Source of the DNA: Salipiger pallidus
GTDB lineage: Bacteria; Pseudomonadota; Alphaproteobacteria; Rhodobacterales; Rhodobacteraceae
Assembly: GCF_014643635.1 (NCBI RefSeq)
Contig: NZ_BMJV01000001.1
Coordinates: 744,001-808,000 of the forward strand
Direction: 5' to 3'
DNA length: 64,000 nt
Position 1 is the stretch's first letter; the number at the start of each line of letters is the position of its first letter. This document shows, piece after piece, positions 50,805-60,300 of the stretch. A program made the position numbers and the translations under genes. Below the pieces are notes generated by a model that had not been told where the DNA came from, made no database searches, and saw only the letters and a list, made by a program, of their open reading frames with translations.

Positions 50805-51525
50805 CTTGCCCGCTTAGCGGGTGGTCCGACTGCGCGCGCCACCTGGGGGGATGTCTGCTCGCTCGCGCGCCGGATTCTGTTGTTACAGTGAAGAGCGGTG
50901 CCTGTATGAACCTGCTCAAGTTATTATGTGTTCTGGATTTTTGCGGGGCCTTGGTGACCCTCTGATCCGTCCCTCACTGTGGTTAAAGGTATGTCACGGG
51001 AATTCATGGGTCGCAACGGGTTTTTACGGCAGCCACTACCAAATTTTGTCCACAGGGCATGTGGAAAACAACATGTAGAGCGTCTGGCCTGAAGTTTTCA
51101 CGGATATGTGGTAAGCGGGAACCTGCCGGCGCCTATATCTAGTAACGCTGTCGTGAGGATGTCACACCCACGATTTCCCAACTTTTTTGTTCTTGCATGG
51201 AACCTTGTTTTCAGGCGCCTCGGAATTCATCAGATTCGTTGACAGTTTTCCGGAGAATCGCCGCGAATCCGTCCTAAAGGTGCTTTCACTGATCTGCTTC
51301 AGGTTGAAACACGGATCTCCGACCATGAATTCCCATGCCGCCCATGAAATCCCATCCTATGGCGACCCATGAGCGTCTCTGTAGCCTCTGTGTAGCCTCA
51401 CGCTCAAAACTTCAGTGAATTACACTCAAAACTTCAGCAACGCAGTTTTGGCTGGGTGGGCTTAAACAGACGTTCAACACCCCCTTCAAGTGCCACCAGG
51501 ACCACGTTGTGGTCCGAGGTTATAG
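50805..51525. promoter_or_regulatory. Long gene-free region upstream of mraZ
   Basis: No convincing gene on either strand. Contents from low to high coordinate: TGTGGTTAA at 50978-50986, TTGTCCACA at 51046-51054 and TGTGGAAAA at 51060-51068, each within one base of a DnaA box; the mraZ promoter around 51136-51180; a 13-base direct repeat CTCAAAACTTCAG (51403-51415 and 51425-51437); and a GGACCAC/GTGGTCC hairpin at 51499-51515. Composition is richer in A+T than the rest of the window. The phage tail remnant begins directly beyond it. Confidence 0.55.
51136..51180 (-). promoter_or_regulatory. Probable mraZ promoter with two MraZ-box repeats
   Basis: On the minus strand TGGGA (51180-51176) and TGGGT (51170-51166) are spaced with a 10-base period, as in the TGGG direct repeats bound by MraZ. 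They are followed at once by GTGACA (51165-51160) and TAGATA (51141-51136) with an 18-base spacer, a fair -35/-10 pair. If used, the leader to the mraZ start would be close to 400 bases. Confidence 0.55.
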
Positions 51526-51546
51526 AAAAGCCCGCGCGAGGCGGGC
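51526..51546 (-). terminator. Terminator of the phage tail-gene run
   Basis: GCCCGC (51530-51535) and GCGGGC (51541-51546) form a 6-bp GC stem with a 5-base loop, followed on the minus strand by TTTTC. It begins only a few bases beyond the stop of the DUF1353 gene and closes the phage transcript ahead of the mraZ region. Confidence 0.75.
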
Positions 51547-51551
51547 GATGG

Positions 51552-51902
51552 TCAGCGGTAGCGGAACAGCGAGACCGCCAGCCACATGGCGATGCGTCGG
51601 GCTGGCGGCACCCCGTCGGCTTGTAGGGCATCGTGGAACACAGCCCCCGCGGCCACCCTGCCCCAGCCCTCGACCAACAGGTAATCGTGCAGGCAGGACG
51701 CCTTGCGATACCGGGTGTCGAGGGGATCAGCGGCCCAGCAGAGCCAGCGCGGCACCGAGCAGTCGAAGACGAAGCCGGTGGGAACGATGACCCAGAGGTC
51801 CGAACCCTTAACGCCCAGCTCCCAGCGGACGGGCGCGATGGCCTCGAAGGCAATGCCGCCGACCGGCCTGTGCCAGCCGGTCAGCTCTGTGTAGGCGCTC
51901 AT
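51552..51902 (-). CDS. DUF1353-family phage protein
   Basis: 116 residues. Small phage-associated family, often the last gene after tail fibres. Blocks: VIVPTGFVFDCSVPRWLCW, KASCLHDYLLVEG and AAGAVFHDALQADGVPPARR, where the two His-Asp pairs (HDYL, FHDAL) are the conserved residues. Function unproven; a peptidase-like or lysis role has not been shown. Starts with an ATGA overlap to the gene before it. Confidence 0.8.
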   Translation of the reverse strand: MSAYTELTGWHRPVGGIAFEAIAPVRWELGVKGSDLWVIVPTGFVFDCSVPRWLCWAADPLDTRYRKASCLHDYLLVEGWGRVAAGAVFHDALQADGVPPARRIAMWLAVSLFRYR

Positions 51903-52306
51903 GCAGGCCAGTGCGCGTCGTCGGTGTAATCGGCGGGGATGTCGCCGCTATCCACCAGCGCCCAGCTCGCAGCCATGACCGCCTCAACCCATGCCATGCC
52001 CGCGGTCGCCGCTTCGATCATCTCAGTCGGACTCAAGGAGTGGATGGTATTGACCGCATCGCGGAACGTCAGGGGCGAGGTGTCTTCAGCGGTGATCCGC
52101 ATGTTTGCGAGCTGCAAAAGCGCGGTGATGGTGGCCTGATCCTGCGGCCTGCCCTGCATTGGCAAGGGGCCGAAGGACAGGTTGAACGTGGTGCCCGCCG
52201 CAAGGCGGCGCTCACGCTCAGCGAAGAGACCGGCCTTGCGCGATGCCTGCTCGGCGGCCGCCTTGTCCTCGGCAGTGATGATCTGGCTCATATCGATGTT
52301 GCTCAT
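51899..52306 (-). CDS. Phage tail-associated DUF4376-like protein
   Basis: 135 residues, mostly helical: ITAEDKAAAEQASRKAGLFA is a charged helix at the N-terminus and TFRDAVNTIHSLSPTEMIEA a central block. Resembles DUF4376-type proteins that follow tail fibres and may act in fibre assembly. Overlaps its neighbours by ATGA on both sides (52303-52306 and 51899-51902), so the small genes of this module are translationally coupled. Confidence 0.55.
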   Translation of the reverse strand: MSNIDMSQIITAEDKAAAEQASRKAGLFAERERRLAAGTTFNLSFGPLPMQGRPQDQATITALLQLANMRITAEDTSPLTFRDAVNTIHSLSPTEMIEAATAGMAWVEAVMAASWALVDSGDIPADYTDDAHWPA

Positions 52307-52620
52307 GCCGGGAGCTCCTCGGTGTTGTAGGGCGGCAGCTCAACCGGGCCGTCAGGCACCTCGACCAGCGGCTCGGGGAAGCAGGTTTCTTCGGGGGCAT
52401 TGCTGCCGTGCGGCAGGATCACCGGCACGGTCAGCACGCCAGCCTCGTCGCGGGTCACGTCGCCTGCGATCCAGTCGCAGTTGATCGCGGCGCGGGGCAA
52501 TGTCGCACCGGCGGGGACATCGGTGAAATCGAACGCCTCGCCGTTGGTGGTCAGGGTGTCGCCGCTCTTGAACAGCTCAAGCTGCGTGTCGAGACGAACG
52601 GGGGAGTAGATGATATTCAT
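52303..52620 (-). CDS. Hypothetical phage tail-module protein
   Basis: 105 residues, mainly beta-strand with Pro/Glu-rich C-terminus (EPLVEVPDGPVELPPYNTEE). VRLDTQLELFKSGDTLTTNG and the following FDFTDVPAGATLP suggest a compact beta domain. I do not recognise a family. It is 12 bases from the fibre gene and coupled to the DUF4376-like gene, so probably an accessory of the fibre. Confidence 0.55.
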   Translation of the reverse strand: MNIIYSPVRLDTQLELFKSGDTLTTNGEAFDFTDVPAGATLPRAAINCDWIAGDVTRDEAGVLTVPVILPHGSNAPEETCFPEPLVEVPDGPVELPPYNTEELPA

Positions 52621-52632
52621 GTGGTTGCTCCT

Positions 52633-53829
52633 TTAGGCCCAACGGCCCACGGCCTGCACAAAGCAATTCGACGTGTCACCGGATTGGAAGCTTGCGCCGC
52701 CGGGCACCGTCTCAACGACGACGCTGGCGGTTGTATTCGTGATGGACCCAAAGGTCATCGCGCCGACATCCCTCGATGCTGGCGTCACGCCTGCATTCAT
52801 TGAACTGCGGTTCATGTTGCCCGTCAGAGCCGGCGTTCCGACAAAGGGCGCCGGGAACGTCCAGGCCAGCGCCAGCACTCCGTTAGAGTAGGTCAGGAAC
52901 GGCTTGGCGGTGCAGGTCTGCGTCCCGTCAATCAAGCGGGTGTAGCTCCCGTTGGCGTTGGTTCCGCTCTCGACCAAAGAGCCGGTCGGCACCCCGCTAG
53001 CCATACTGACGGGACCGACAGCGGACCCTTGATGGAACATCTCGAACCAGCGCTTGTAAGAGCCGCCAAACGCGGAGCGGAAGAACATGCGGCTTGCGTT
53101 GTCCTTGAAGGCCAGTTGGGCTGCTTGCTCAGCGGCTCCGCCGAAACGCCGAAGTTGCAGCCCAAATCCGGCACTCCCCGGCACGGGCAACGTGCCAGCC
53201 GCAGCGTTCGTGAACTGGAAGAACTCGACAGGAATATCCTGAGCGTCCAGGTCCGACACGAACGGCACGTTGTTGACTGCGCCAGGGCCGAAGTCCCCCA
53301 CCTTCGTGACCCGCCCGGGCGTGATGTCGTCGTTGCTCTGCGTGACTGCGGTGCCGATCAGCGGCGCGTCGAGCTGCAGCCCGGCGCTCGACAGGCGCGC
53401 CCTGCGGATGGCGTTCGTGACAAAGTCCAGAACGTCGCCACCGGGCAGGTTCACCCCGGTGTTGCCGTCCGACGCACCACGAACAGACGGCTGCGCATTC
53501 GTTCCCACCGGGAAGCGCCCGGCCAGCGTGCCCTCGTTGTGGCTGCGCATCTCCGAGATTGCCGAAAAGAGCGCATTGCTGGCCTCATCTAGAAGACCCT
53601 CGATCGGAAGGATCTGGTAAACCGCCCCCGTCTGGGTCGATCCCTGATAGGCCCGCGTAAGCGTGATCTGCGTGTTGCTGACCACTGCCGCGATCTCATA
53701 GAGCCGGTTATCCGGCAGGTAGACCGCCTGCCCAAGTTGAGCGTTCGCCACCCATGCGGTGCCAACGCCGGTCACTGTCGTTTGCCCATTGCTGACGGAC
53801 ACAGTGCCGTCGCTATACCATGTCGGCAT
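52633..53829 (-). CDS. Phage tail fibre-like protein
   Basis: 398 residues. The N-terminus (MPTWYSDGTVSVSNGQTTVT, then GVGTAWVANAQLGQAVYLP) is a beta-rich attachment module that I recall from Rhodobacteraceae prophage fibres, followed by a helix (LLDEASNALFSAISEMRSHN) and Gly/Asn/Thr-rich strands to the end, as in receptor-binding fibres. The C-terminal 130 residues are the likely host-contact tip. Four bases separate it from the big tail protein upstream. Confidence 0.7.
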   Translation of the reverse strand: MPTWYSDGTVSVSNGQTTVTGVGTAWVANAQLGQAVYLPDNRLYEIAAVVSNTQITLTRAYQGSTQTGAVYQILPIEGLLDEASNALFSAISEMRSHNEGTLAGRFPVGTNAQPSVRGASDGNTGVNLPGGDVLDFVTNAIRRARLSSAGLQLDAPLIGTAVTQSNDDITPGRVTKVGDFGPGAVNNVPFVSDLDAQDIPVEFFQFTNAAAGTLPVPGSAGFGLQLRRFGGAAEQAAQLAFKDNASRMFFRSAFGGSYKRWFEMFHQGSAVGPVSMASGVPTGSLVESGTNANGSYTRLIDGTQTCTAKPFLTYSNGVLALAWTFPAPFVGTPALTGNMNRSSMNAGVTPASRDVGAMTFGSITNTTASVVVETVPGGASFQSGDTSNCFVQAVGRWA

Positions 53830-53833
53830 GTTC

Positions 53834-56800
53834 TTACCTCTTGATCTGTTGTGCGAAGAAATCGACCCGGCAGATACGCATGCGCGGACTGCCCGGCTGG
53901 AGCCGCGCCCGGAGGCGATACCGCCGCTGTTCGGTGGCGCTGCGGGTGTCTGCCGTGGCGTGCGTGAATGGGCTCATCTGCCCATCAGCAGCCTTGCCGG
54001 GGATGATCCCGGTCGCCGAGAAGCGGATGCCCTCCCACGCGCTCCACGATGCCTGTTCGTTGGCACGGTATTGCATCTCGAAGGCCACCAGTCCCCATGC
54101 CTCACTGAGAGGGGCATCGATGTTGCAGCTGGCCTCAAGTCGCACGCGCGACCCCGCCTCGACATCCAGCGGGTCCAGCGTGACGATCGTCGTGTAGTCG
54201 GTGCTGGTCACGAGGACGAAATCCGCGTCGTTCGTCGAGACGTAGGGTTGAGCAAACTCGTGAGACAGCGACGACACGGCGCCGGGGATGATCTGACGAC
54301 CACCGACGAATAGCCGATCCGTAATGATCTCTTCCGCAAAGAGCTGGTCGACCACGGCGGTGTTGATCTGGGCAATGCCGGTGATCTGAACGTAATCCGG
54401 CGCAAGTCGAGCCGTGGTCACTGGACCGCTAACACCGTCTGTGACGCTCACCATTTCGAAGACGTTCTGACCGTTCAGACGGAAGACATACCCTGCGGAG
54501 ATCCCATTAACGCCAGCCTGAGCGAAAGCGGTGGCCGCTGCCATCGCCGTCAGATTGCCGTAGCTGGCCGAGATCTGCTGGTTGACTGCGGCAACGGCCC
54601 CGGCAGCGGTGACGCGCGTTGCGGCGACGTTGGAGATCCACGCGTTGTTATCCGCTACAGCCGCCGAAACGATGTCATACTGCGTCGAGAGAGCGTGTAC
54701 CTCGCCGTCGATGCGTTCGACCTGCGTACCGAGTGTGGACGTGACCTGCGCATTCCCGGCAATCTCGCCATTCGCTTCGATTATGTCGGTCTCAAGCTCG
54801 GTGGTGCGCTGCGCCAGAACCACCAAGTTGTTGCCCTGCGCCTCTGCCTGCGTTTCCAATCCGTCGATAGCTGACGCATTAGCGTTTGCCGCGTCCTGAG
54901 CGGCTTCGACGCCGTTCTGCAGGGCAACAATCGACTGCCCCTGCGAGCTAACTGCTCCCTCTACATTGCTCACACGGGTGTTTGTCTGCGTGATCGCGGT
55001 GCCGTTGGCAGACACCCCGGTCTCGGCATCGGACAGCCGCGCACCGACTTGCGACAGGTCGGCGGAAACAACCTCGAGCCCATCCTCGGTCTGCGTCATC
55101 CGGGTGGTCAGGCCGCCAATAGCTTCACCCTGCGCCTCAGTCTCGCCCTCGATGTTCTCTGTGCGGACCTCAAGGTCACTGACATCCTGCGCGACCAGCG
55201 CAAGCCCCTCCTCCGTCTGCGTCTGCTGGGCCGACAGGCCGGAGATCGCCTCAACGTTGGTGGCGATGCCCGCCTGCGCGTCTGTGTAACCAGTCTCCAG
55301 CGCGGTGGTGCGATGCGCCACAGAGGTCAAGCCGGTCTCATTCTGCGTGATCTGTCCGCTCAGTTCCTCAGTGGCTGTGGCGACGGTCTGCCCAAGGGCG
55401 GCCTCGGCCTGTGTGATCTGCTGAGACAGCGCCTCATCGGCGGCGGCGCGGGCGGACTGCTCGGCATTGATCGCCGCCTGTGCGTCACCGAGACCCGCCG
55501 ATAGCTGGCTGGCCTGCTGAGACAGCGCCTCGTCGGCCGCGGCGCGGACGGTTTGCTCAGCATTGATCGCCGCCTGCGCGTCACCGAGACCCGCCGATAG
55601 CTGGCTGGCCTGCTGCGCCAGAGCCTCATCCGCCGAGGCGCGGGCGATCTGCTCAGCATTGATCGCCGCCTGCGCATCGCCGAGATCTGCCGTCAGTTGG
55701 TCGGCCTGCTGCGCCAGAGCCTCGTCAGCCGTGGTCCGAGCAGTTCTCTCCGACACGATGCTGGCCTGGGCCTGCCCGAGAGCAGCCCCAAGCACCTCGC
55801 GCGCGATGGCTTCAGCCAGGAGGCCCTCTTCGACCCAAGTCCTCACCTCTTCCAGAGAGACGGCCACCGCATCGCGGGCGTTCTCCTCTGCGGTAAATGC
55901 GTTCCACATGTCCACGATGCTGCGCGCGGTGTCCGCGCGCTGTTCGCCCCGAAGCTCACGGACGGACGACACGATCAGCGTGCGGCTCGCGGCCTCTGCG
56001 GTGAGACCCTCCTCGTTTCGCGCAACGCGGCCCGTCAGCTCGTTAACCGCGTCTGCGGTGCCCTCGGCCTGACCCGAGACGCTGGCAAGGCCAGTGCTGA
56101 CCTGCGTGATGGACTCACCAAGCGCCTCATCCTCGGCGGCACGGACACGCCGCTCGTCGCGGATCTGCGCGTTTGAGGTGTCCACTGCAGCGCGCAGTTC
56201 GGTCACGTCCGAGGCAATGGCCCGGTCCTGCTCGTCGATATACGCGTGCTGTTCCGAGCGCGCCTGCGCCTCGGACACGCGGATAGCTTCCTCCGCCTCG
56301 TAGCGCCCCCACATATCGGCGATGGACCGCGCGGTCAGCTGGTCCACGTCCCGAGCGATGATGCGAGACGCCTCAACCGATTGCGTGATGGTGGCCGCAT
56401 CCGGCAGGGCCTCTATTACCTGCTCGGCGGCGGCGAGGCGCGCGGTGGCGTCATTGAAGTCCGTGTTGGTGACGCGGTCGGCAATCTGCCCCTGCAGGCT
56501 GTCGAGCGTGCTGGTGACGCTCGTCATGGTGACGAGGCCGCCATCGACGGTCAGGGCCGAAGCGTGCTGCTCGAGAGTGCCGTTGACCCCATCGAGGGTG
56601 ATCTCGACCTTCCGCACATCTGCGATCAGATCATCAAGGTAGTGAAGCTGCGACGGGTCCGTGATAGCCCGGAACACCTCCTGATCAACGTAGGCCTGGG
56701 TCGCCGACAGCTCGAGTTTTGCCGTGGCCGCGTCAAGGGTGACACGCACATCAGAAACCTGATCCTGCAGATACTCGAAGGCCTCGATCTTCACCGTGCC

Positions 56801-57355
56801 GTCCTCGGGATCGACATAGATCCCGGCGCCGGTCAGGCGCTGATCGATGGACCACTGCAGGTCCGCAAGCGCCATCATGCGCTGCATCAGATCGCGCCCG
56901 GTCTGCTCGACAGACCGGATGCGCGGCAGGGTGTCGGTGAGGCGCTGCTCTTCGGCCTCAATGCGCGTGGACAGCGGCACCGGCGCGGTGAGCGGGCCGA
57001 TAGAGCGCTCGATGGCCTCCGCCAAGGGCAAGCCTCCGAAGTCTCCGAAGGCCCCAAAGGTGCTCTGCACCCTGGCAATCAGCTCCGCCACGGTTCCTGT
57101 GGCATCCTCGATCGCCACGTCGTGCCGGTCGAATGCCTGGTCGGCGACCTCCCTGACCTCGTCCAGCCTCTCGGCAATCAGCTCGACATCCTCAGCTCTG
57201 CCTGCGCCGCTGAGGATCTCCGAGATCACGCCAGTCCCTGCAATCTGGGTTGCGAGATCGAGGACCCTGACCACCCCCGTGGAGCCGTCCCGGATAACGA
57301 GCAGCGTGTCCGCGGCGGCGAGATCGGGAAGCTCGGTTGTTCTGATGCCCTCCAT
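53834..57355 (-). CDS. Large phage tail protein with tandem coiled-coil repeats
   Basis: 1173 residues from the ATG at 57355 (MEGIRTTELPDLAAADTLLV), with AGGGCGG just ahead; the frame reaches 57442 without a site. About 900 residues are heptad-like and Ala/Gln/Glu-rich, including three near-identical 32-residue units (about 55440-55740) with core ADEALxQQAxQLxAxLGDAQ. The C-terminal third has ARLAPDYVQITGIAQINTAV and AEEIITDRLFVGG, a block of the DUF1983/tail-fibre J type. Probably a long trimeric side or central fibre of a siphophage. It follows the TipJ-like gene. Confidence 0.7.
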   Translation of the reverse strand: MEGIRTTELPDLAAADTLLVIRDGSTGVVRVLDLATQIAGTGVISEILSGAGRAEDVELIAERLDEVREVADQAFDRHDVAIEDATGTVAELIARVQSTFGAFGDFGGLPLAEAIERSIGPLTAPVPLSTRIEAEEQRLTDTLPRIRSVEQTGRDLMQRMMALADLQWSIDQRLTGAGIYVDPEDGTVKIEAFEYLQDQVSDVRVTLDAATAKLELSATQAYVDQEVFRAITDPSQLHYLDDLIADVRKVEITLDGVNGTLEQHASALTVDGGLVTMTSVTSTLDSLQGQIADRVTNTDFNDATARLAAAEQVIEALPDAATITQSVEASRIIARDVDQLTARSIADMWGRYEAEEAIRVSEAQARSEQHAYIDEQDRAIASDVTELRAAVDTSNAQIRDERRVRAAEDEALGESITQVSTGLASVSGQAEGTADAVNELTGRVARNEEGLTAEAASRTLIVSSVRELRGEQRADTARSIVDMWNAFTAEENARDAVAVSLEEVRTWVEEGLLAEAIAREVLGAALGQAQASIVSERTARTTADEALAQQADQLTADLGDAQAAINAEQIARASADEALAQQASQLSAGLGDAQAAINAEQTVRAAADEALSQQASQLSAGLGDAQAAINAEQSARAAADEALSQQITQAEAALGQTVATATEELSGQITQNETGLTSVAHRTTALETGYTDAQAGIATNVEAISGLSAQQTQTEEGLALVAQDVSDLEVRTENIEGETEAQGEAIGGLTTRMTQTEDGLEVVSADLSQVGARLSDAETGVSANGTAITQTNTRVSNVEGAVSSQGQSIVALQNGVEAAQDAANANASAIDGLETQAEAQGNNLVVLAQRTTELETDIIEANGEIAGNAQVTSTLGTQVERIDGEVHALSTQYDIVSAAVADNNAWISNVAATRVTAAGAVAAVNQQISASYGNLTAMAAATAFAQAGVNGISAGYVFRLNGQNVFEMVSVTDGVSGPVTTARLAPDYVQITGIAQINTAVVDQLFAEEIITDRLFVGGRQIIPGAVSSLSHEFAQPYVSTNDADFVLVTSTDYTTIVTLDPLDVEAGSRVRLEASCNIDAPLSEAWGLVAFEMQYRANEQASWSAWEGIRFSATGIIPGKAADGQMSPFTHATADTRSATEQRRYRLRARLQPGSPRMRICRVDFFAQQIKR
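55440..55740 (-). repeat. 96-bp tandem repeat inside the tail protein gene
   Basis: The DNA unit repeats with a period of 96 bases (for example the ATTGATCGCCGCCTG segment recurs near 55466, 55562 and 55658), encoding 32-residue units. Neighbouring units are almost identical at the nucleotide level, a sign of recent duplication or unequal exchange; a fourth, more diverged unit borders the array. Confidence 0.75.
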
Positions 57356-57363
57356 GATCCGCC

Positions 57364-60300
57364 CTATGCGATCTCGGTGGAGGCCGGACCGGCCACATCG
57401 GCCAGCGCTGCGTCGTTGCGCGGCTGAGCGTAATAGTCCCACTGCCCCTGAGGGGCGCAGGCTGCCGTGTGCTGGTAAAGCGTCACGTCAGACAGCTTGC
57501 CCACGAAATCCGCCGACTTCAGGAACTCGAGGGAGCTGGACCCGAAAAGCGTTGTCAGCTCCACGTAATGGCGACCGTCCGCCCCCACGCTCGGCCCCGA
57601 CACGACGCCACCTCCCGTCAGGCGGGGCGTGACCGTGCCCGACTGCCAGTCAGACATCCGATAGGCGAGACGCAGCACACGATTGGCAGAGACCGAGATA
57701 TCCTGGCTCAACGATGTCTCGGACGCCGTGGCCATGATTGCCGCAGCGTAGCCGTCCGTGATGGTCCATCCGTCCCCCAGCTCCCAAGCCGATACGCTAC
57801 TGAATTGCCCGTTCTCCAGCATGGTCTGCCGTGTCGCGTCACCGTCGGTGATCGAGATCGTGCTCCCCGCTGCCACCGGCACGGGGTCACCCGCTGCGTG
57901 GAGAGCGACATCAAGCTCGGACCCTGCCGGCACCCGAAACAGCTGGATCGCCGTCGTGGCTCCGCTCGGCACGGCAACGGTGATCGTCGCATTGCCAAGG
58001 CCACTGCTGGCGGTGATCGACTGCGCATCAAGTGCGGTCGGCAGTGTCGGATCATCTTCACCGACAGTGATGGTGGCGATGGGGGAATAGGGCCCTTCCA
58101 GGCCGTCCCTGGAAACGGCCAGCGCGCGCAGCTCAACAACCTCGCCTTGCTGATATCCTTCGATCGACCCGGCTCCCTGCGCGGCCGGGACCTCTATCGA
58201 CGCCCAGGCGTACGGTCCCGCGACCCGGTGCTCGATCCGGTAGGCGCTCAGCAAGGCGGTGGAGCCGATGCCCGGTGCCAGCCGCACCGTGATATCTCGC
58301 GCGACAAGCTGATCACCTGCGATCGGGTGCTCGAATATCTCGAGCCCTGATGTCACCGAGGCCCATCTCGGAGCGCCCGGCACGGAGCCGGCGCCACCGT
58401 CGGTGTCCCCCACCCGCCCGGTCCAGGGCGGCGCGACATATGCGTCCGTCAACTCATCGATAATCGGCGCATGGGCGACCATACGGACGACGGACGTGAA
58501 CGCCTCCCCCGCTTCAACGCCTTGGATCACGATCGGATGGCTATCCTCGGACGCCTTTCCGAAGTGGACCAGGTCTCCAACCCGCGGCATGAGGCCAGGC
58601 CCCACCAGCAACAGCGTCCGCGTCTCCGCCGCGAGCGTTTCAACCAGCCTGAGAACCGACTGCCCGACCGTGTCCTGAGGCTGTCCGCCGTCCGGCTCAG
58701 GGAAGTGCCGGAACCGGACGGCATAGCGTTCACCGTCGAGCATGGTGACCATCTCATCGAGAACGATCGCGTTCCCCTCCACCATCCGGACACGCCCGGC
58801 AGTCTGGTGCTCGTCAGCAGGTAGTTCGAGAGCATCACGAGATCGCCACGGGTCGCCGTTCTGACACTATGGTCCTGCGTCGCCTGATGGATATCGGGCC
58901 GATACAGCAACTCGTAAGCCCGCCGGGTTGCTTCGCGCGCGACCTCTGCCGGGTCGGTCTTGCCCTGCATCTCGAGCACCTCGGTGAGCGTGATCGGCCC
59001 CTCGTATCCCGGCCAACGCACCAGGCGCTCGGCCTCGTTGTAATCGTCGGTGGCATCACGGAACTTGACCCGAAACCCATGCGGCGGCTCGAAGTAGCTG
59101 CGCGTCGTGCTGAACTCATCGGCATTGCGTGGGTTGATATGGTCAACGATCAGGCTTTGCGGCCGGTCGATCACGACGCCCCATCGGCCTCCCATACGCT
59201 GCGGCATTGCCCGGCCAGCTGAAGCGATAACCGTCAGAACCTCACGCAGGGTCATGCCCTCATCTTCGAAGACGTGATCGAACTTCAGATCCTTGAGCCG
59301 GCAGAAGTCGTGCCACTCCTGCAGCTGCTCGAGATCGATCTCGTTGTCGGCTCCCGGGCGCGGGTTGGCCTCAGACTGCAGGGCAAGGCGGAAGTAGGAT
59401 GCGGGGTTGCTGGTTGCCCGCCGGACCCAGGTGCCAGACAGGTGATCCCAATCGAGACAGATGCGACGGCAGAGCGCGTTGAAGTTGTCGATCTGACCAT
59501 TGAACTGGGCGGTGGCACGCCCCCGGAAGCCAACCTTCGTGATGTTGCCATCATAGGCGATCGGGCCTTCCGGCCGGATGGTTTGCAAGGCAGCCCAGAC
59601 CAGCCGCTTGATGTAGCGCTCGTTTGGGCCGGGGCTGTCCATGAGCGTGATCTGAACCTGCCAGCGTCCCCGCACCGGAAAGTCCCATGTGTGCTGACGG
59701 AAAAACGACTCCGCTTTCTCCGCCCGGAAGGTCAGCGTCGTCACCTCTTCCCAAGGATCCGAGGAGGTCTGCCGCTGGGCAATACGGACGCTGACCCGAT
59801 ACGCTTTCGAGTCTCCCTCACGGTTGTACCGGATGAGACCCGCCGGGAACCAGAAGATCACTGACGCGGCGGCAGCGTCCTTGCCTGTTGATCGAACCAC
59901 CGGTGTCTCGATGCTCGGCCCATCGATCTTCTTGCCCACGTCATTCGTGGGCCATGGCCGTTCGAGCTCCGTTCCGACGCGCTCTTCCACGACCTGCCAA
60001 GGGTACAGGCCAAGTGACGTGTTCGCAGGCAGATCGGTCTGGATCTCGGTCTCGATCTCGTCGAACTCTTTCAGCTGAGTGTCGCCAAGCCGGATATCGC
60101 TCAGCTCGACCTCGCCGCCGCCGAAGAGGAACGCGGCCCGAACGTACTGGATATCGCCAACGATCTCGCTCCAGCTCGAACCCGCGAAGGGCGGCGCGTA
60201 GCGGATGGTCCCCATGATCTCCGGCACCGCGCCGTCGGGGCGCATCTCGTTCCGGAACCCCGAGATCTGGTAGCGGTTCTGCACCTTGTCCGCGTCCGGC

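Noticed and set aside
50978-51068. Origin of replication
   Set aside because: DnaA-like boxes are only three and imperfect, there is no long AT-rich unwinding element, and no dnaA, hemE, parAB or similar oriC neighbours are present.
51187-51372. 61-codon plus-strand frame in the mraZ upstream region
   Set aside because: No ribosome-binding site, no recognisable domain, and it overlaps the expected mraZ promoter region.
51403-51437. CTCAAAACTTCAG direct repeats as phage attachment sites
   Set aside because: The two copies are 22 bases apart on one side of the phage module, so they cannot be its flanking att sites, and no integrase or tRNA gene is adjacent.
55440-55740. CRISPR-like array
   Set aside because: The 96-base repeats are in frame inside a coiled-coil protein and have no unique spacers; no cas genes are present in the window.
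58800-58845. Programmed -1 ribosomal frameshift in the TipJ-like gene
   Set aside because: No X XXY YYZ slippery sequence and no obvious downstream structure; known programmed tail frameshifts are in the assembly chaperone genes, not in TipJ.
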